Under the pieces are notes generated by a model. It was given only the letters and a program-made list of their open reading frames with translations. It did no database searches and had not been told where the DNA came from. 64,000 nucleotides of DNA from Micromonospora coerulea (GTDB taxonomy: Bacteria; Actinomycetota; Actinomycetes; Mycobacteriales; Micromonosporaceae), in contig NZ_JAEMUW010000011.1 of NCBI RefSeq assembly GCF_016598485.1, forward strand, positions 154,074-218,073. The letters run 5' to 3'. Below are positions 8,624-17,416 of this stretch, piece by piece. Made by a program: the position numbers and the translations under genes. Every line of letters begins with the position of its first letter. Position 1 is the first letter of the stretch.

Positions 8624-9598
8624 TCAGGGCTGGAAGCCGTCGGGCAGCAGCCGGGCCAGGGCCCGGACCGCCCGGTACTGCAGCGCCTTGATCGCGCCCT
8701 CGTTCTTGCCCATGGCGCGGGCCGTCTCGGCGACGGAGAAGCCCTGGAGGAAGCGGAGCACGATGCACTCCTGCTGCTCCGGGTTGAGCTGCTTGACCGC
8801 GGTGAGCAGGGCGACGTTGGTGATGTGCTCGACAACCGCCGCTTCCGGGCTGCCCTCCGGCCCGCGGTCCTCCCGGTCGGCGTCGAGAACGTCGCCGGTG
8901 GTGACCTCCAGGCGGTAGCGGCCGGACTTGAAGTGGTCGGCGACCAGGTTGCGGGCGATGGTGACCAGCCAGGCGCCGAGGTCGCGGCCCTGCCAGGTGA
9001 AGCTCCCGATCCGCTTGAGCGCCCGGAGGAAGGTGTCGGAGGTCAGGTCCTCGGCCAGCTGGCGGTTGCCGACGCGGAAGTAGACGAACCGGAAGACGGT
9101 GTCGACGTACCGGTCGTAGATGAGGCCGAAGGCCTCGGCCTCGCCGGCCTGGGCCCGCTCGACCAGCGTCCAGACCTCGGTGGCCGGGTCCGACGGGTCG
9201 GGGCGGCTCGGGAAGCCGGTGGCGGTGACCGGCGCGGCGGGCACCGCGGGCAGCACCGCCGTGTCGGCGGCCGGCACCGCCGGCAGGATGGCCGTCTCGC
9301 CGGCCGACGGGTCGGTGGGCGCCGGCGTCTCCGCGGCCCGGCGGCCCTGCGCCGGCATGGTGGGCCGGGCCGGGGAGCCGACCCGGCTGGCGTTGCCGCC
9401 CGGGAGGGCGGGGCGGGCGGGCGCCTCGTTGTGGTGCGCGCGGTTGCGGACCCGGCGGGCGCCGTCGCCGCGGACGGCGAGGCTCCACGTGCCCTCCGCC
9501 GCACCGCGCGGCTGCGGTTCCAGGCGTTCGTTGACCGGCGTCCTCGGGGTCGGGCTGGTGAGACCGAGCGGCCGCTCGGCGTAACCGAAGGTGGTCAC
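8624..9598 (-). CDS. bldN: ECF RNA polymerase sigma factor, BldN type
   Basis: An ECF sigma factor. Region 2 begins around FGLIYDRYVDTVFRFVYFRV, with LTSDTFLRALKRIGSF (2.3/2.4). Region 4 is QQECIVLRFLQGFSVAETAR, with MGKNEGAIKALQYRAVRAL. A long Pro/Ala-rich N-terminal extension of about 130 residues precedes region 2. Streptomyces BldN also carries an extension that is proteolytically removed, controlling aerial-hypha genes. GTG at 9598 follows GGGAGG at good spacing; the frame stays open upstream but that sequence looks non-coding. The anti-sigma gene follows at 8342. Confidence 0.9.
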   Translation of the reverse strand: MTTFGYAERPLGLTSPTPRTPVNERLEPQPRGAAEGTWSLAVRGDGARRVRNRAHHNEAPARPALPGGNASRVGSPARPTMPAQGRRAAETPAPTDPSAGETAILPAVPAADTAVLPAVPAAPVTATGFPSRPDPSDPATEVWTLVERAQAGEAEAFGLIYDRYVDTVFRFVYFRVGNRQLAEDLTSDTFLRALKRIGSFTWQGRDLGAWLVTIARNLVADHFKSGRYRLEVTTGDVLDADREDRGPEGSPEAAVVEHITNVALLTAVKQLNPEQQECIVLRFLQGFSVAETARAMGKNEGAIKALQYRAVRALARLLPDGFQP

Positions 9599-10144
9599 CG
9601 GGCCTCCCTGATCCCGGCGGAGCACGGCCGCGCCGGCCGCCGCGGCGTCGCGACGGGACCGGGGGCGCCCCGGTCGGGCAGGGCCGTTCCGGGACGTGCC
9701 GACGGGCGGCAGGTCCCCTTGAGGTGCTGGTCCAATGCGCTCACAGGCACGGGGGCCTCCTCGGGCTGAGGGGTGTCGACTCACGGCAAATGGGGTGAGC
9801 CGACCCGAGTGATGATAGGGGCCAACGTCACCCGCGCGTGGCAAGTCCGTTACACAGGGCGGAAGTATTTCCCTCCCTGTCGCACGGATGGCGGACCGGT
9901 TGTCCGTCGTGTGCGGTTGACTTTGCCGGCGCCAGCTGGTCTGGAGTGGAAAGTCCTGGTCGGAGCGATTTCCGGCCGTCCTTCGGCGTGTCGCGGCACC
10001 CCTTCCCGGCCGCTCCGACGGGTCCGCCGGGCCGGGCTGAGGCCTTCGCCTCCGGGTCCTGTTGACGGGACCGCGCCGGCCGTCCCTGCCGTCCGCGCGC
10101 GGGGGCATGGTCGCCCGGGCGTCGCTGTGCCAGACTCAGCCACC
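9599..10144. other. 546-base divergent intergenic region upstream of the BldN-type gene
   Basis: The gap lies between the BldN-type gene (reverse) and the acyl-CoA ligase gene (forward). The stretch about 9790-9960 is less GC-rich than its surroundings and probably holds the bldN promoter. I found no hairpin terminator, RNA gene or unambiguous operator. Reading frames through it have atypical composition. Confidence 0.5.
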
Positions 10145-11788
10145 GTGCAGGACGCAGCCGACAGCACCGCGCCGAACCTCGCCGACCGGCTCCGCCGGGC
10201 GGCCCTCGCCCACGGCGACCGCCCCGCGCTGCACTGGCGGGACCGCACCCTGACCTGGTCCGAACTGGACGCCGCGGTGACCGCAACGGCCCGGGCGCTG
10301 GCCGCCTCGGCGCCGGGCGGGACGGCCGGCGACCGGCTGCCGCCCCGGGTGGCCGTGTCGTTCGGCAACTGCCCGGACTTCGTGGTCAGCTACCTCGCGG
10401 TGCTGCGCGCCGGGCTGGTCGCGGTGCCGATGAATCCCGGCCTCACCGCCCGGGAGCTGCGGCACGTGCTCGCCGACTCCGGCGCCGCCGTGCTGATCTG
10501 CGCCGCCGAGGTCCGCGACCGGGTCGCCGGCCTCGCCGCCGAGCTGCCCGCGCTGACCGCCGTGCACACCGCCCCGCCGGTCACCGACGGCGGCGCGCCG
10601 GTCGCCTTCCCCCGGCGGGGCGGCGAGGAGCTGGCGGTGCTGCTCTACACCTCCGGCACGGAGGGCCGCCCCAAGGGCGCGATGCTGTCGCACCGCGCGC
10701 TGGCCGCCAACCACGAGCAGGTCGGGCGGATCACCCCGCCGGTGGTCGGGCCCGACGACACCGTGCTGCTCGCGCTGCCGCTCTTTCACGCGTACGGGTT
10801 GAACTCGGGGCTGGGGGCGGTCGTGCACCACGGCGCCACCGGGGTGCTCGTCGACGAGCTCGGCCCGACCGGGGGGCTCGACGAGATCGCCCGGCACCGG
10901 GTCAGCGTGCTGGTCGGCGTACCGTCGATGTTCCTCAGCTGGGCCGAGGCGGGCGGCGACGTCCTGGCGGCGGCGACGGCGTCGGTCCGGGTGGCGGTCT
11001 GCGGCGCGGCGCCGCTGCCGCCCGCGACCGCGGCGCGGTTCGCCGAGGTCGCCGGTCGCCCGTTGCATGTCGGGTACGGCCTGACCGAGACCGCCCCGGT
11101 GCTCACCTCGACCCTGGTCGGCGGGGCGCCGAAGCCGGGCTCGATCGGCCGGCCGCTGCCCGGCGTCGAGCTGCGCCTGGTCGGCGCGGACGGGGCCGAC
11201 CTGTGGCGGGACGGCGTCGCCGCGCCCGAGGACGACCCGGACGGGCCCGACCTCTCCGACGACGGCCCGGGCACCGACCCGGGTGAGATCGTGGTCCGGG
11301 GCGCGAACCTCTTCGCCGGCTACTGGCCAGACGGTCGGGGCGGCCCGGACCCCGACGGCTGGTGGGCCACCGGCGACGTCGCGTACGCCGACGCCGACGG
11401 CGACCTCTTCCTGGTCGACCGGCTGGGCGAGCTGATCCTGGTGAACGGCTTCAACGTCTACCCGCACGAGGTGGAGCTGGTGCTGGACGCGCACCCCGGG
11501 GTGGCCGAGTCGGCGGTCCTTGGGGTGCCGCATCCGCGGACCGGGGAGACTGTCCGGGCGTACGTGGTGCGGGCACCCGGCTCCGGGGCGACGGAGGCGG
11601 ACCTGCTCGCCCACTGCGCGCGTAACCTCGCCCGGTTCAAGTGCCCGACCGCCGTCGAGTTCGTCGACACGCTGCCGTACTCGGCGATCGGCAAGGTACG
11701 CAAGACCCAGCTCCGCCCGTCGGCGCCCCCGGTGCCGTCCCCGGCCCCGCCGACCGAGATCCGCACGGAGGTACCCGATGTCCACTGA
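10145..11788 (+). CDS. Fatty-acid/carboxylate-CoA ligase (AMP-binding family)
   Basis: An adenylate-forming enzyme activating a carboxylic acid, probably a fatty acid, to acyl-CoA. The P-loop-like A3 motif is LLYTSGTEGRPKGAMLSHR, then LPLFHAYGLNSG, GYGLTETAPV (A5), the C-terminal hinge DLFLVDRLGELILVNGFNVY, and the catalytic lysine in YSAIGKVRKTQL. At 547 residues it is full length for the family. Start choice is uncertain: GTG at 10145 or GTG at 10127, neither with a clear ribosome binding site. CAGACT just upstream resembles a -10 box, so the mRNA may be leaderless. The stop lies 11 bases inside the glutaredoxin gene. Confidence 0.9.
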   Translation: MQDAADSTAPNLADRLRRAALAHGDRPALHWRDRTLTWSELDAAVTATARALAASAPGGTAGDRLPPRVAVSFGNCPDFVVSYLAVLRAGLVAVPMNPGLTARELRHVLADSGAAVLICAAEVRDRVAGLAAELPALTAVHTAPPVTDGGAPVAFPRRGGEELAVLLYTSGTEGRPKGAMLSHRALAANHEQVGRITPPVVGPDDTVLLALPLFHAYGLNSGLGAVVHHGATGVLVDELGPTGGLDEIARHRVSVLVGVPSMFLSWAEAGGDVLAAATASVRVAVCGAAPLPPATAARFAEVAGRPLHVGYGLTETAPVLTSTLVGGAPKPGSIGRPLPGVELRLVGADGADLWRDGVAAPEDDPDGPDLSDDGPGTDPGEIVVRGANLFAGYWPDGRGGPDPDGWWATGDVAYADADGDLFLVDRLGELILVNGFNVYPHEVELVLDAHPGVAESAVLGVPHPRTGETVRAYVVRAPGSGATEADLLAHCARNLARFKCPTAVEFVDTLPYSAIGKVRKTQLRPSAPPVPSPAPPTEIRTEVPDVH

Positions 11789-12032
11789 CGCCCGGCTCAC
11801 CCTGATCACCCGGCCCGACTGCCACCTCTGTGAGGACGCGAAGGCGGCGCTGGACCGGGTGGTGGCGGTCACCGGCGACCGGTGGCTGGAGAAGGACGTG
11901 ACCGGCGACGTGGAGCTGGAACGCGAGTACGGCGACCGGCTGCCGGTGGTGCTGCTCGACGGCAAGGAGCACGGCTACTGGCGGGTCGAGGAGGAGCGGC
12001 TGCTGCGGGACCTGACCACCCCGCAGCTCTGA
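11778..12032 (+). CDS. Glutaredoxin-like thioredoxin-fold protein
   Basis: An 84-residue thiol-redox protein. TLITRPDCHLCEDAKAAL carries the CxxC redox pair (C-H-L-C), followed by RLPVVLLDGKEH, the cis-Pro loop of the thioredoxin fold. ATG at 11778 follows GGAGG at proper spacing and overlaps the ligase gene by 11 bases. The family belongs to the DUF836/GrxC-like group often found near rex-hem clusters in actinobacteria, consistent with redox control. Confidence 0.9.
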   Translation: MSTDARLTLITRPDCHLCEDAKAALDRVVAVTGDRWLEKDVTGDVELEREYGDRLPVVLLDGKEHGYWRVEEERLLRDLTTPQL

Positions 12033-12063
12033 TCCTGTTGGCGGGCTCGATTATGGTGCTGCG

Positions 12064-12714
12064 ATGACCCCTGCGCGGCACCACCTGGTGTGGGACTGGA
12101 ACGGCACCCTCCTCGACGACCTGGACCTGGTGGTCCGGGCCACGAACGTCGCCTTCGCCAGCGCGGGCGGGCCGGCGATCACCGCCGACGAGCACCGGGT
12201 GCGGTTCCGCCGGCCGGTCGCCGACTACTACGCCGAGATGCTGGGCCGGGCGATGGACGACGAGGCGTACGGCCGGCTCGACCGGATCTTCCACGAAGCG
12301 TACCGGGCGGGGCTGACGAGTTGCGCGCTGGCCGCCGACGCGACCGCCGCGATCGCGGCCTGGCCGGGCAGTCAGTCGCTGCTGTCCATGTGGTTCCACG
12401 ACGAACTGGTGCCGACCGTGCACACCTACGGCCTCACCCCGCACTTCACCCGGGTGGACGGGCTGCGGTCGGCGGTCGGCGGTGGCTCCAAGGCGGAGTG
12501 GCTGGCGAAGCACCTGGCCGAGCTGGGCCTGGCCGGCGGTGAGGTGGTGCTGATCGGCGACTCGCTCGACGACGCCGACGCGGCGATCTCCGTCGGCGCC
12601 CGCTGCGTCCTCTACACCGGCGGCATCTCCGACCCGGCCCGCCTCCGCGCCTCCGGCCACCCCACCGCCGACACCCTCACCAGCGCGGTCAACCTCGCCC
12701 ACACCCTCCCCTGA
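12064..12714 (+). CDS. HAD family hydrolase (phosphoglycolate phosphatase-like)
   Basis: A haloacid-dehalogenase phosphatase of 216 residues with a Trp variant of the nucleophile motif: VWDWNGTLLDDL (DxNGTL instead of DxDGTL). Asp remains the nucleophile, but the second acid/base Asp is replaced by Asn. Motif IV is VLIGDSLDDADAA. This DWNGTL subgroup is common in actinobacteria and some members are poor phosphatases, so activity is not certain. It starts 31 bases after the glutaredoxin gene. Confidence 0.87.
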   Translation: MTPARHHLVWDWNGTLLDDLDLVVRATNVAFASAGGPAITADEHRVRFRRPVADYYAEMLGRAMDDEAYGRLDRIFHEAYRAGLTSCALAADATAAIAAWPGSQSLLSMWFHDELVPTVHTYGLTPHFTRVDGLRSAVGGGSKAEWLAKHLAELGLAGGEVVLIGDSLDDADAAISVGARCVLYTGGISDPARLRASGHPTADTLTSAVNLAHTLP

Positions 12715-12730
12715 GGGCCGCTGACACCTG

Positions 12731-12791
12731 GTCGATCAGGAAGTTGTCGCCCTCGACGCCGGCGTGTCGTGCCAACAACTTCGTGATCGAC
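12731..12791. terminator. Long inverted repeat in a convergent gap, palindrome family copy 1
   Basis: Arms GTCGATCAGGAAGTTGTCG (12731-12749) and CAACAACTTCGTGATCGAC (12773-12791) pair over 19 bases with two mismatches around a 23-base loop. The element lies exactly between convergent genes, so it could terminate transcription from both sides. A related palindrome occupies the convergent gap at 31825-31885. Confidence 0.7.
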
Positions 12792-12807
12792 GCCTGGCTG
12801 GGCGGGG

Positions 12808-13467
12808 TCAGGCGCGGAGGTGGGCGAGGACGGCGAGAACCCGGCGGTGGTGGTGGGTGGCGTCAGGGGGGAGGTCGAGTTTCGTGAAGATGTTGCGGAC
12901 GTGCTTCTCGACGGCGCCGTCGCTGACCACCAGGGCCTTCGCGATCGCGGTGTTGGAGCGGCCCTCGGCCATCAGCGCGAGAACCTCGCGCTCGCGGGGG
13001 GTGAGGTCCCGCAGCGGGTCGTCGCGGCGACGTCGGACCAGCAGCTGACCGACCACCTCCGGGTCCAGCACCGTGCCGCCGGCGGCCACCCGGTTCAGCG
13101 CGTCCAGGAACTCCTCGATCGCGGCCACCCGGTCCTTGAGCAGGTAGCCGATCCCGCCACCGCCGACGCCGCCGGTGGTCGCCAGCAGGTCGTCGGCGTA
13201 CGACACCTCGACATACTGGGAGAGCACCAGGACCGGCGTACGCGGCACCAGGCGGCGGGCCTCCACCGCCGCCCGCAGCCCCTCGTCGGTGTGCGAGGGC
13301 GGCATCCGCACGTCCACCACCGACACGTCCGGCCGGTGCCGGACCACCGCCTCGACCAGCGCGTCGCCGTCACCGACGGCGGCCAGCACCTCGTGCCCCG
13401 ACTCGGTCAGCAGCCGGACCAGCCCCTCCCGGAGCAGTACGGCGTCGTCCGCGATCACCACCCGCAT
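12808..13467 (-). CDS. Two-component response regulator, NarL/LuxR family
   Basis: A response regulator of 219 residues. The receiver domain has acidic pair D7/D8, phospho-acceptor D52 (SVVDVRMPP) and a conserved lysine in LLKDRV. The output domain is a LuxR-type helix-turn-helix (DLTPREREVLALMAEGRSN). ATG at 13467 aligns with family starts. The histidine kinase gene ends 95 bases upstream on the same strand, so the two form a cognate pair. Stimulus and regulon are unknown. Confidence 0.93.
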   Translation of the reverse strand: MRVVIADDAVLLREGLVRLLTESGHEVLAAVGDGDALVEAVVRHRPDVSVVDVRMPPSHTDEGLRAAVEARRLVPRTPVLVLSQYVEVSYADDLLATTGGVGGGGIGYLLKDRVAAIEEFLDALNRVAAGGTVLDPEVVGQLLVRRRRDDPLRDLTPREREVLALMAEGRSNTAIAKALVVSDGAVEKHVRNIFTKLDLPPDATHHHRRVLAVLAHLRA

Positions 13468-13561
13468 GGCTCCGGTGTCTACCACGCCGACGCCACCGGG
13501 ACGCTCGGCCCCGCCGCGCTGCCCCGATCAGCCCGGCCATCCGGGGCGGTCGCCGGCCGGC

Positions 13562-14863
13562 TCATCGGGGCAGCTCGGCGTGGATCCGGGTGGGGCCGCC
13601 GGCCGGGCTGACCACGTCGAGCGTGCCGCCGATGGCGCGCACCCGGTCGGCGATGCCGGCCAGTCCGTGCCCCTTGGCCAGGTGGGCACCGCCCACCCCG
13701 TCGTCGCGGACGGCGATCTCCAGCCGGCCGACCCGGCGGGTCACCTCGACCTGGCAGGAGGTGGCCTGGCTGTGCTTGGCGACGTTGGTCAGCGCCTCCG
13801 CTACCGCGAAGTACGCCGTGTTCTCCACCGCCGGGTCGAGCCGTCCGCCCGGCGTGCCCAGGTCGGGTTCGATCACCAGCTCGACCGGGACCAGGGCGCG
13901 GGCGGCGAGCGCGGCCAGGGCGCTGGGCAGGCCCCGGTCGACCAGGATCGGCGGTGCGATCCCGCGGGACAGGGCCCGCAGCTCGTCCAGGGTCTCCCGG
14001 GTCTGGGTGACCGCCTCGTCCAGGGTCCGGCGGGCCGCCTCCGGGTCGGCGGCGAGCTGCTGGCGGGCCCGGCTCAGGTCCATGGCGAGCCGGACCAGGC
14101 GCTGTTGCGGGCCGTCGTGGATGTCGCGTTCCAGCCGGCGCAGGGCGGACGCCTCGGCCGAGGCGGCGGCGCGCTTCTGCTCCTCCAGCGTGCTGATCCG
14201 GTTGCGCATCTCGGCCACCCCGGTCAGCAGGAAGCGGGCCAGGCCGGCCTGGAGCAGGGCGCACGCCCGGGCCAGCAGCGGCAGGGTGAACAGGCAGAAC
14301 ACGCCGATTGCGGTATTCAGCGCGATCCGCGCCCCGGCCCCGTCGCCCATCCCGAGGAGTTGGCTGAGGTCCTGGTCGTCCGGGCCGTGCGGGATCGCCC
14401 GGTCGTACGCGCCGTAGAGCGTGCCGGCGACGGCGAGCGCCCACCAGACGAGCAGCAGTACGAAGGTCGGCACCGCCACCAGCAGCTTGAGCAGGCTGTG
14501 CGCCAGGTCGAGCCAGGACTGCGCGTCGCGCATCGGGGTGAAGACCCGCCGCCAGAGCTTCGCGCCCGGCTCGGGGACCAGGTACTCGGGGCGTACCCGG
14601 GGCTGGGGCAGCACGGCGGGCAGGCGCAGCCGCTCGATGTCGGCCAGCCCGCGGGCCGCGTAGAGGGTGCCGGCGAGGACCGGCAGGCCGACGGTGGTCA
14701 CGAGCAGGCCGGCGCTGAGTGAGATCCCCGCCACCACGACCACGAAGCCGGCGATGGCCAGCGGCAGGCCGAGCAGCACGTACCCGGAGTCGCGCAGGAG
14801 CTGGCGGGCGACGCGGCGGGCGGGTGCCGGCGTTGGTGCGGCGGTTACGGGAATGGCGGTCAT
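13562..14863 (-). CDS. Sensor histidine kinase (HisKA_3, NarL-partner type)
   Basis: Membrane histidine kinase of 433 residues. The N-terminal half has about four hydrophobic helices (near residues 28-70, 125-150 and 183-200) in the layout of the actinobacterial PF13796-like sensor domain. A coiled stretch leads into HisKA_3 with phospho-accepting H249 in LERDIHDGPQQRLV. The HATPase has its N-box near EALTNVAKH and G-box VRDDGVGGA and GHGLAGI. It pairs with the response regulator downstream. Confidence 0.93.
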   Translation of the reverse strand: MTAIPVTAAPTPAPARRVARQLLRDSGYVLLGLPLAIAGFVVVVAGISLSAGLLVTTVGLPVLAGTLYAARGLADIERLRLPAVLPQPRVRPEYLVPEPGAKLWRRVFTPMRDAQSWLDLAHSLLKLLVAVPTFVLLLVWWALAVAGTLYGAYDRAIPHGPDDQDLSQLLGMGDGAGARIALNTAIGVFCLFTLPLLARACALLQAGLARFLLTGVAEMRNRISTLEEQKRAAASAEASALRRLERDIHDGPQQRLVRLAMDLSRARQQLAADPEAARRTLDEAVTQTRETLDELRALSRGIAPPILVDRGLPSALAALAARALVPVELVIEPDLGTPGGRLDPAVENTAYFAVAEALTNVAKHSQATSCQVEVTRRVGRLEIAVRDDGVGGAHLAKGHGLAGIADRVRAIGGTLDVVSPAGGPTRIHAELPR

Positions 14864-15138
14864 GCCATGAGGCTATGGGCGGCGGCCGGCTGCTCCCATC
14901 CCGTGCGCCCGCCTCTCCGGGGTGGGGTTTCCCCTACCGGGGCGGGCCGACCGGGCCGGGTGGCGGAGTGAGTCTCGACCCAGATCGACGGTGACACAGC
15001 GCGACTGGGCGCGTGCGATTGGTCAGAGAAGTCGGGATTGAGCAATAATCGCCAAGCGGCGCCGACGGAGTGCGTCAGATCGATCTTGTGGAATGGAGGG
15101 GCAGGTGGAGGCGCGTCGCGGGCCAGCAAGATCGCGAT

Positions 15139-15156
15139 TTGTGCACGTCTTCACAA
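15139..15156 (+). promoter_or_regulatory. Rex operator (ROP box)
   Basis: TTGTGCACGTCTTCACAA matches the known Rex operator TTGTGAANNNNTTCACAA at all but one conserved position. It lies 120 bases before rex, so Rex very likely controls its own operon and the hem genes according to NADH/NAD+ ratio. Confidence 0.88.
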
Positions 15157-15167
15157 GCGCCTACTCT
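15139..15167 (+). promoter_or_regulatory. Promoter of the rex-hem operon overlapping the Rex operator
   Basis: A -35-like TTGTGC (15139-15144) and -10-like TACTCT (15162-15167) are separated by exactly 17 bases. The -35 box is the left half of the Rex operator and the operator fills the spacer, so bound Rex would block polymerase. The promoter call is inference; the spacing is seen directly. Confidence 0.6.
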
Positions 15168-15275
15168 GTAGTTCCGACGCGCCCTGCTAGCACAGCCGGC
15201 AATATCGGTCGCCAGCGGGAGTCCCGAAACGACCGGTCACCGACGCTGGTCGAGGATCGCACCGCACGGAGTCTC

Positions 15276-16046
15276 ATGAGTCAGCATCGTCACCCAGGCG
15301 CGCCCGGCCGCGCCGGTGCCGTACCAACGCTCCCGGATCTGCCCGAGGCGACCGTCGCACGGCTCCCGGAATACCTCCGCGCGCTGCACAATCTCGCCGA
15401 CTCCGGCCACGAGACGGTGTCCAGCGAGGGCCTGGCCAACGCCGCCGGGGTGAACTCGGCGAAGCTGCGCAAGGACCTCTCCCACCTCGGCTCGTACGGC
15501 ACCCGGGGCGTCGGGTACGACGTGGCGCTGCTGATCGAGCAGATCGAGTCCGTGCTCGGGCTCACCCAGTGCCGCTCGGTCGCCCTGGTCGGCGTGGGTA
15601 ATCTCGGTCACGCTCTGGCCGGGTACGACGGCTTCGCCACCCGGGGCTTCCGGATCGCCGCGCTCTTCGACGCGGACCCGGCCCGGGTCGGCGAGGAGAT
15701 CAACGGCCTGGTCGTCCGGCATGTCGACGAGCTGTCCCGGGTCGCCGCCGAGCAGCTGATCTCGATCGGCGTGATCGCCACCCCGGCGCGGGCCGCCCAG
15801 GCGGTCGCCGACCAGCTCGTCGCCGTCGGCGTGACGAGCATCCTCAACTTCGCGCCGTGCGTACTCTCGGTTCCGGAGGGGGTCGACGTGCGCAAGGTCG
15901 ACCTCGCGATCGAGCTGCAGATCCTGTCCTTCCACGAGCACCGCAAGGCGTCGCTGACCGCGCTCCCCGGCACGGCCGGGTCCGCCCTCACCGCCCTGCC
16001 GGGCGGGCTCGCGGCCACCGACACCCAGGAGGCGATCGGCACGTGA
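15276..16046 (+). CDS. rex: Redox-sensing transcriptional repressor Rex
   Basis: NADH-responsive repressor of 256 residues. The winged-helix DNA-binding domain (about 20-95) contains VSSEGLANAAGVNSAKLRKD and LSHLGSYGTRGVGYDV, signature of Rex. The Rossmann domain carries GVGNLG at 106-111. ATG at 15276 is preceded by ACGGAG. The tail after about residue 225 is Ala/Leu/Thr-rich and variable. The stop overlaps hemA GTG by 4 bases, so rex and tetrapyrrole synthesis are co-transcribed, as in Streptomyces. Confidence 0.97.
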   Translation: MSQHRHPGAPGRAGAVPTLPDLPEATVARLPEYLRALHNLADSGHETVSSEGLANAAGVNSAKLRKDLSHLGSYGTRGVGYDVALLIEQIESVLGLTQCRSVALVGVGNLGHALAGYDGFATRGFRIAALFDADPARVGEEINGLVVRHVDELSRVAAEQLISIGVIATPARAAQAVADQLVAVGVTSILNFAPCVLSVPEGVDVRKVDLAIELQILSFHEHRKASLTALPGTAGSALTALPGGLAATDTQEAIGT

Positions 16047-17416
16047 AACTGCTCGTCGTCGGCGCGTCCTACCGCACCGCTCCGGTCGCCACGCTGGAGC
16101 AGCTGGCGGTCGCCCCCGCTGACCTCACCCGCACCCTGGACCGCCTGGTCGCCCAGCCGTACGTCGCCGAGGCCGTGCTCGTCTCCACCTGCAACCGGGT
16201 GGAGGTCTACGCGGCCGTCTCCGGCTTCCACGGCGGCCTGGGCGACATCTGCGCGGTCCTCGCCGAGCACGCCGGCTCCCCGCCGGCGGCCCTGGCCAAC
16301 CACCTCTACGTGCACTACGACGCCGCCGCCGTCGACCACGTCTTCCGGGTCGCCGCCGGGCTGGACTCGATGGTGGTCGGCGAGGCGCAGATCCTCGGCC
16401 AGCTCCGCGACGCGTACCACTGGGCCGCCGGCGCCGACTCCGCCGGCCGGCTGCTGCACGAGCTGATGCAGCAGGCGCTGCGGGTGGGCAAGCGCGCGCA
16501 CGCCGAGACCAACATCGACCGGGCCGGTCAGAGCGTGGTGACCGCCGCCCTGGACCTGGCGGCCGGCCTCCTCGACGGCGACCTGGTCGGCCGGCCCGCC
16601 ATGGTGGTCGGCGCCGGCGCGATGGGTTCGCTGGGCGTCGCGACGCTGTCCCGGCTGGGCGCCGGGCCGCTGACCGTGACCAACCGTGGCGCCGACCGGG
16701 CCGTCCGGCTGGCCGAGTCGTACGGCGCGAACGCGGTCCCGATGGCCGAGCTGGTCGACGCGCTCTCCACGGTGGACGTCGTAGTGGCCGCCACGGCGGC
16801 CACCGAACCGGTCCTCAGCCGGGACGTGGTGACCCGGGCCATGGCCCGCCGGGGCGCCGACCGGGGCCCGCTGGTGCTGCTCGACCTCGCCGTTCCGCGT
16901 GACGTCGAGGAGGGCGTGGCAGGGCTGACCGGCGTCGAGGTGATCGACATCGACCGGATGGCCGCCATCCTCGCCGACGGGCCGGCCGCCGCCGACGCGG
17001 CCGAGGTGACCCGGATCGTCACCGGCGAGGTCGAGGCGTTCCTGTCCTGGCTGCGTGGCGCCGACGTGGCACCCACCGTGGCCGCGCTGCGCGGACGTGC
17101 CGACGACGTGGTGACCACCGAGCTGCGCCGGCTCGCCCAGCGCCGCCCCGACTTCAGCGACGACCAGCGCGCCGAGGTGGCCCGCACCGTGCACCGGGTG
17201 GTGCAGCGGCTGCTGCACCAGCCGACCGTACGGGTCCGCCAGCTCGCCGCCGAGCCGGGCGGCGACCAGTACGCGGCGCTGCTGCGCGAGCTGTTCGACC
17301 TGGAGGTGCCGCAGACGTCGCCGGTCGACAACGTTCCCGACGTGGTGGAGAGCGACGCCGCCGGGCGGCCGTCCTTCGACGCCGTCGACGTCCCGCCCAC
17401 CGGAGGTGTGCGATGA
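16043..17416 (+). CDS. hemA: Glutamyl-tRNA reductase
   Basis: First committed enzyme of C5-pathway tetrapyrrole synthesis; reduces glutamyl-tRNA(Glu) to glutamate-1-semialdehyde with NADPH. The catalytic cysteine is C50 in VSTCNRVEVYA. The substrate loop is GLDSMVVGEAQILGQLRDAY, and the NADPH domain has VVGAGAMG. The C-terminal dimerisation helix region is present. Length 457 is usual for actinobacteria. GTG at 16043 is fixed by overlap with the rex stop. Confidence 0.97.
   Translation: MKLLVVGASYRTAPVATLEQLAVAPADLTRTLDRLVAQPYVAEAVLVSTCNRVEVYAAVSGFHGGLGDICAVLAEHAGSPPAALANHLYVHYDAAAVDHVFRVAAGLDSMVVGEAQILGQLRDAYHWAAGADSAGRLLHELMQQALRVGKRAHAETNIDRAGQSVVTAALDLAAGLLDGDLVGRPAMVVGAGAMGSLGVATLSRLGAGPLTVTNRGADRAVRLAESYGANAVPMAELVDALSTVDVVVAATAATEPVLSRDVVTRAMARRGADRGPLVLLDLAVPRDVEEGVAGLTGVEVIDIDRMAAILADGPAAADAAEVTRIVTGEVEAFLSWLRGADVAPTVAALRGRADDVVTTELRRLAQRRPDFSDDQRAEVARTVHRVVQRLLHQPTVRVRQLAAEPGGDQYAALLRELFDLEVPQTSPVDNVPDVVESDAAGRPSFDAVDVPPTGGVR

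Larger units (their letters stand above)
14864..15275. other. 412-base gap between the kinase gene and rex, promoter region
   Basis: Divergent gap. The kinase side (14864-15000) is GC-rich with no recognisable motif. The rex side is less GC-rich (about 15030-15180) and contains the Rex operator and promoter described separately, followed by a transcribed leader of about 100 bases to the rex ATG. No gene is seen. Confidence 0.5.

Noticed and set aside
9599..10108. Upstream extension of the BldN-type sigma frame
   Set aside because: Lacks protein-like composition; GTG 9598 has a good ribosome binding site.
9773..10144. Upstream extension of the acyl-CoA ligase frame
   Set aside because: Composition unlike the enzyme and the AMP-binding family starts near residue PNLADRLRRAALAHGD; the later GTG is preferred.
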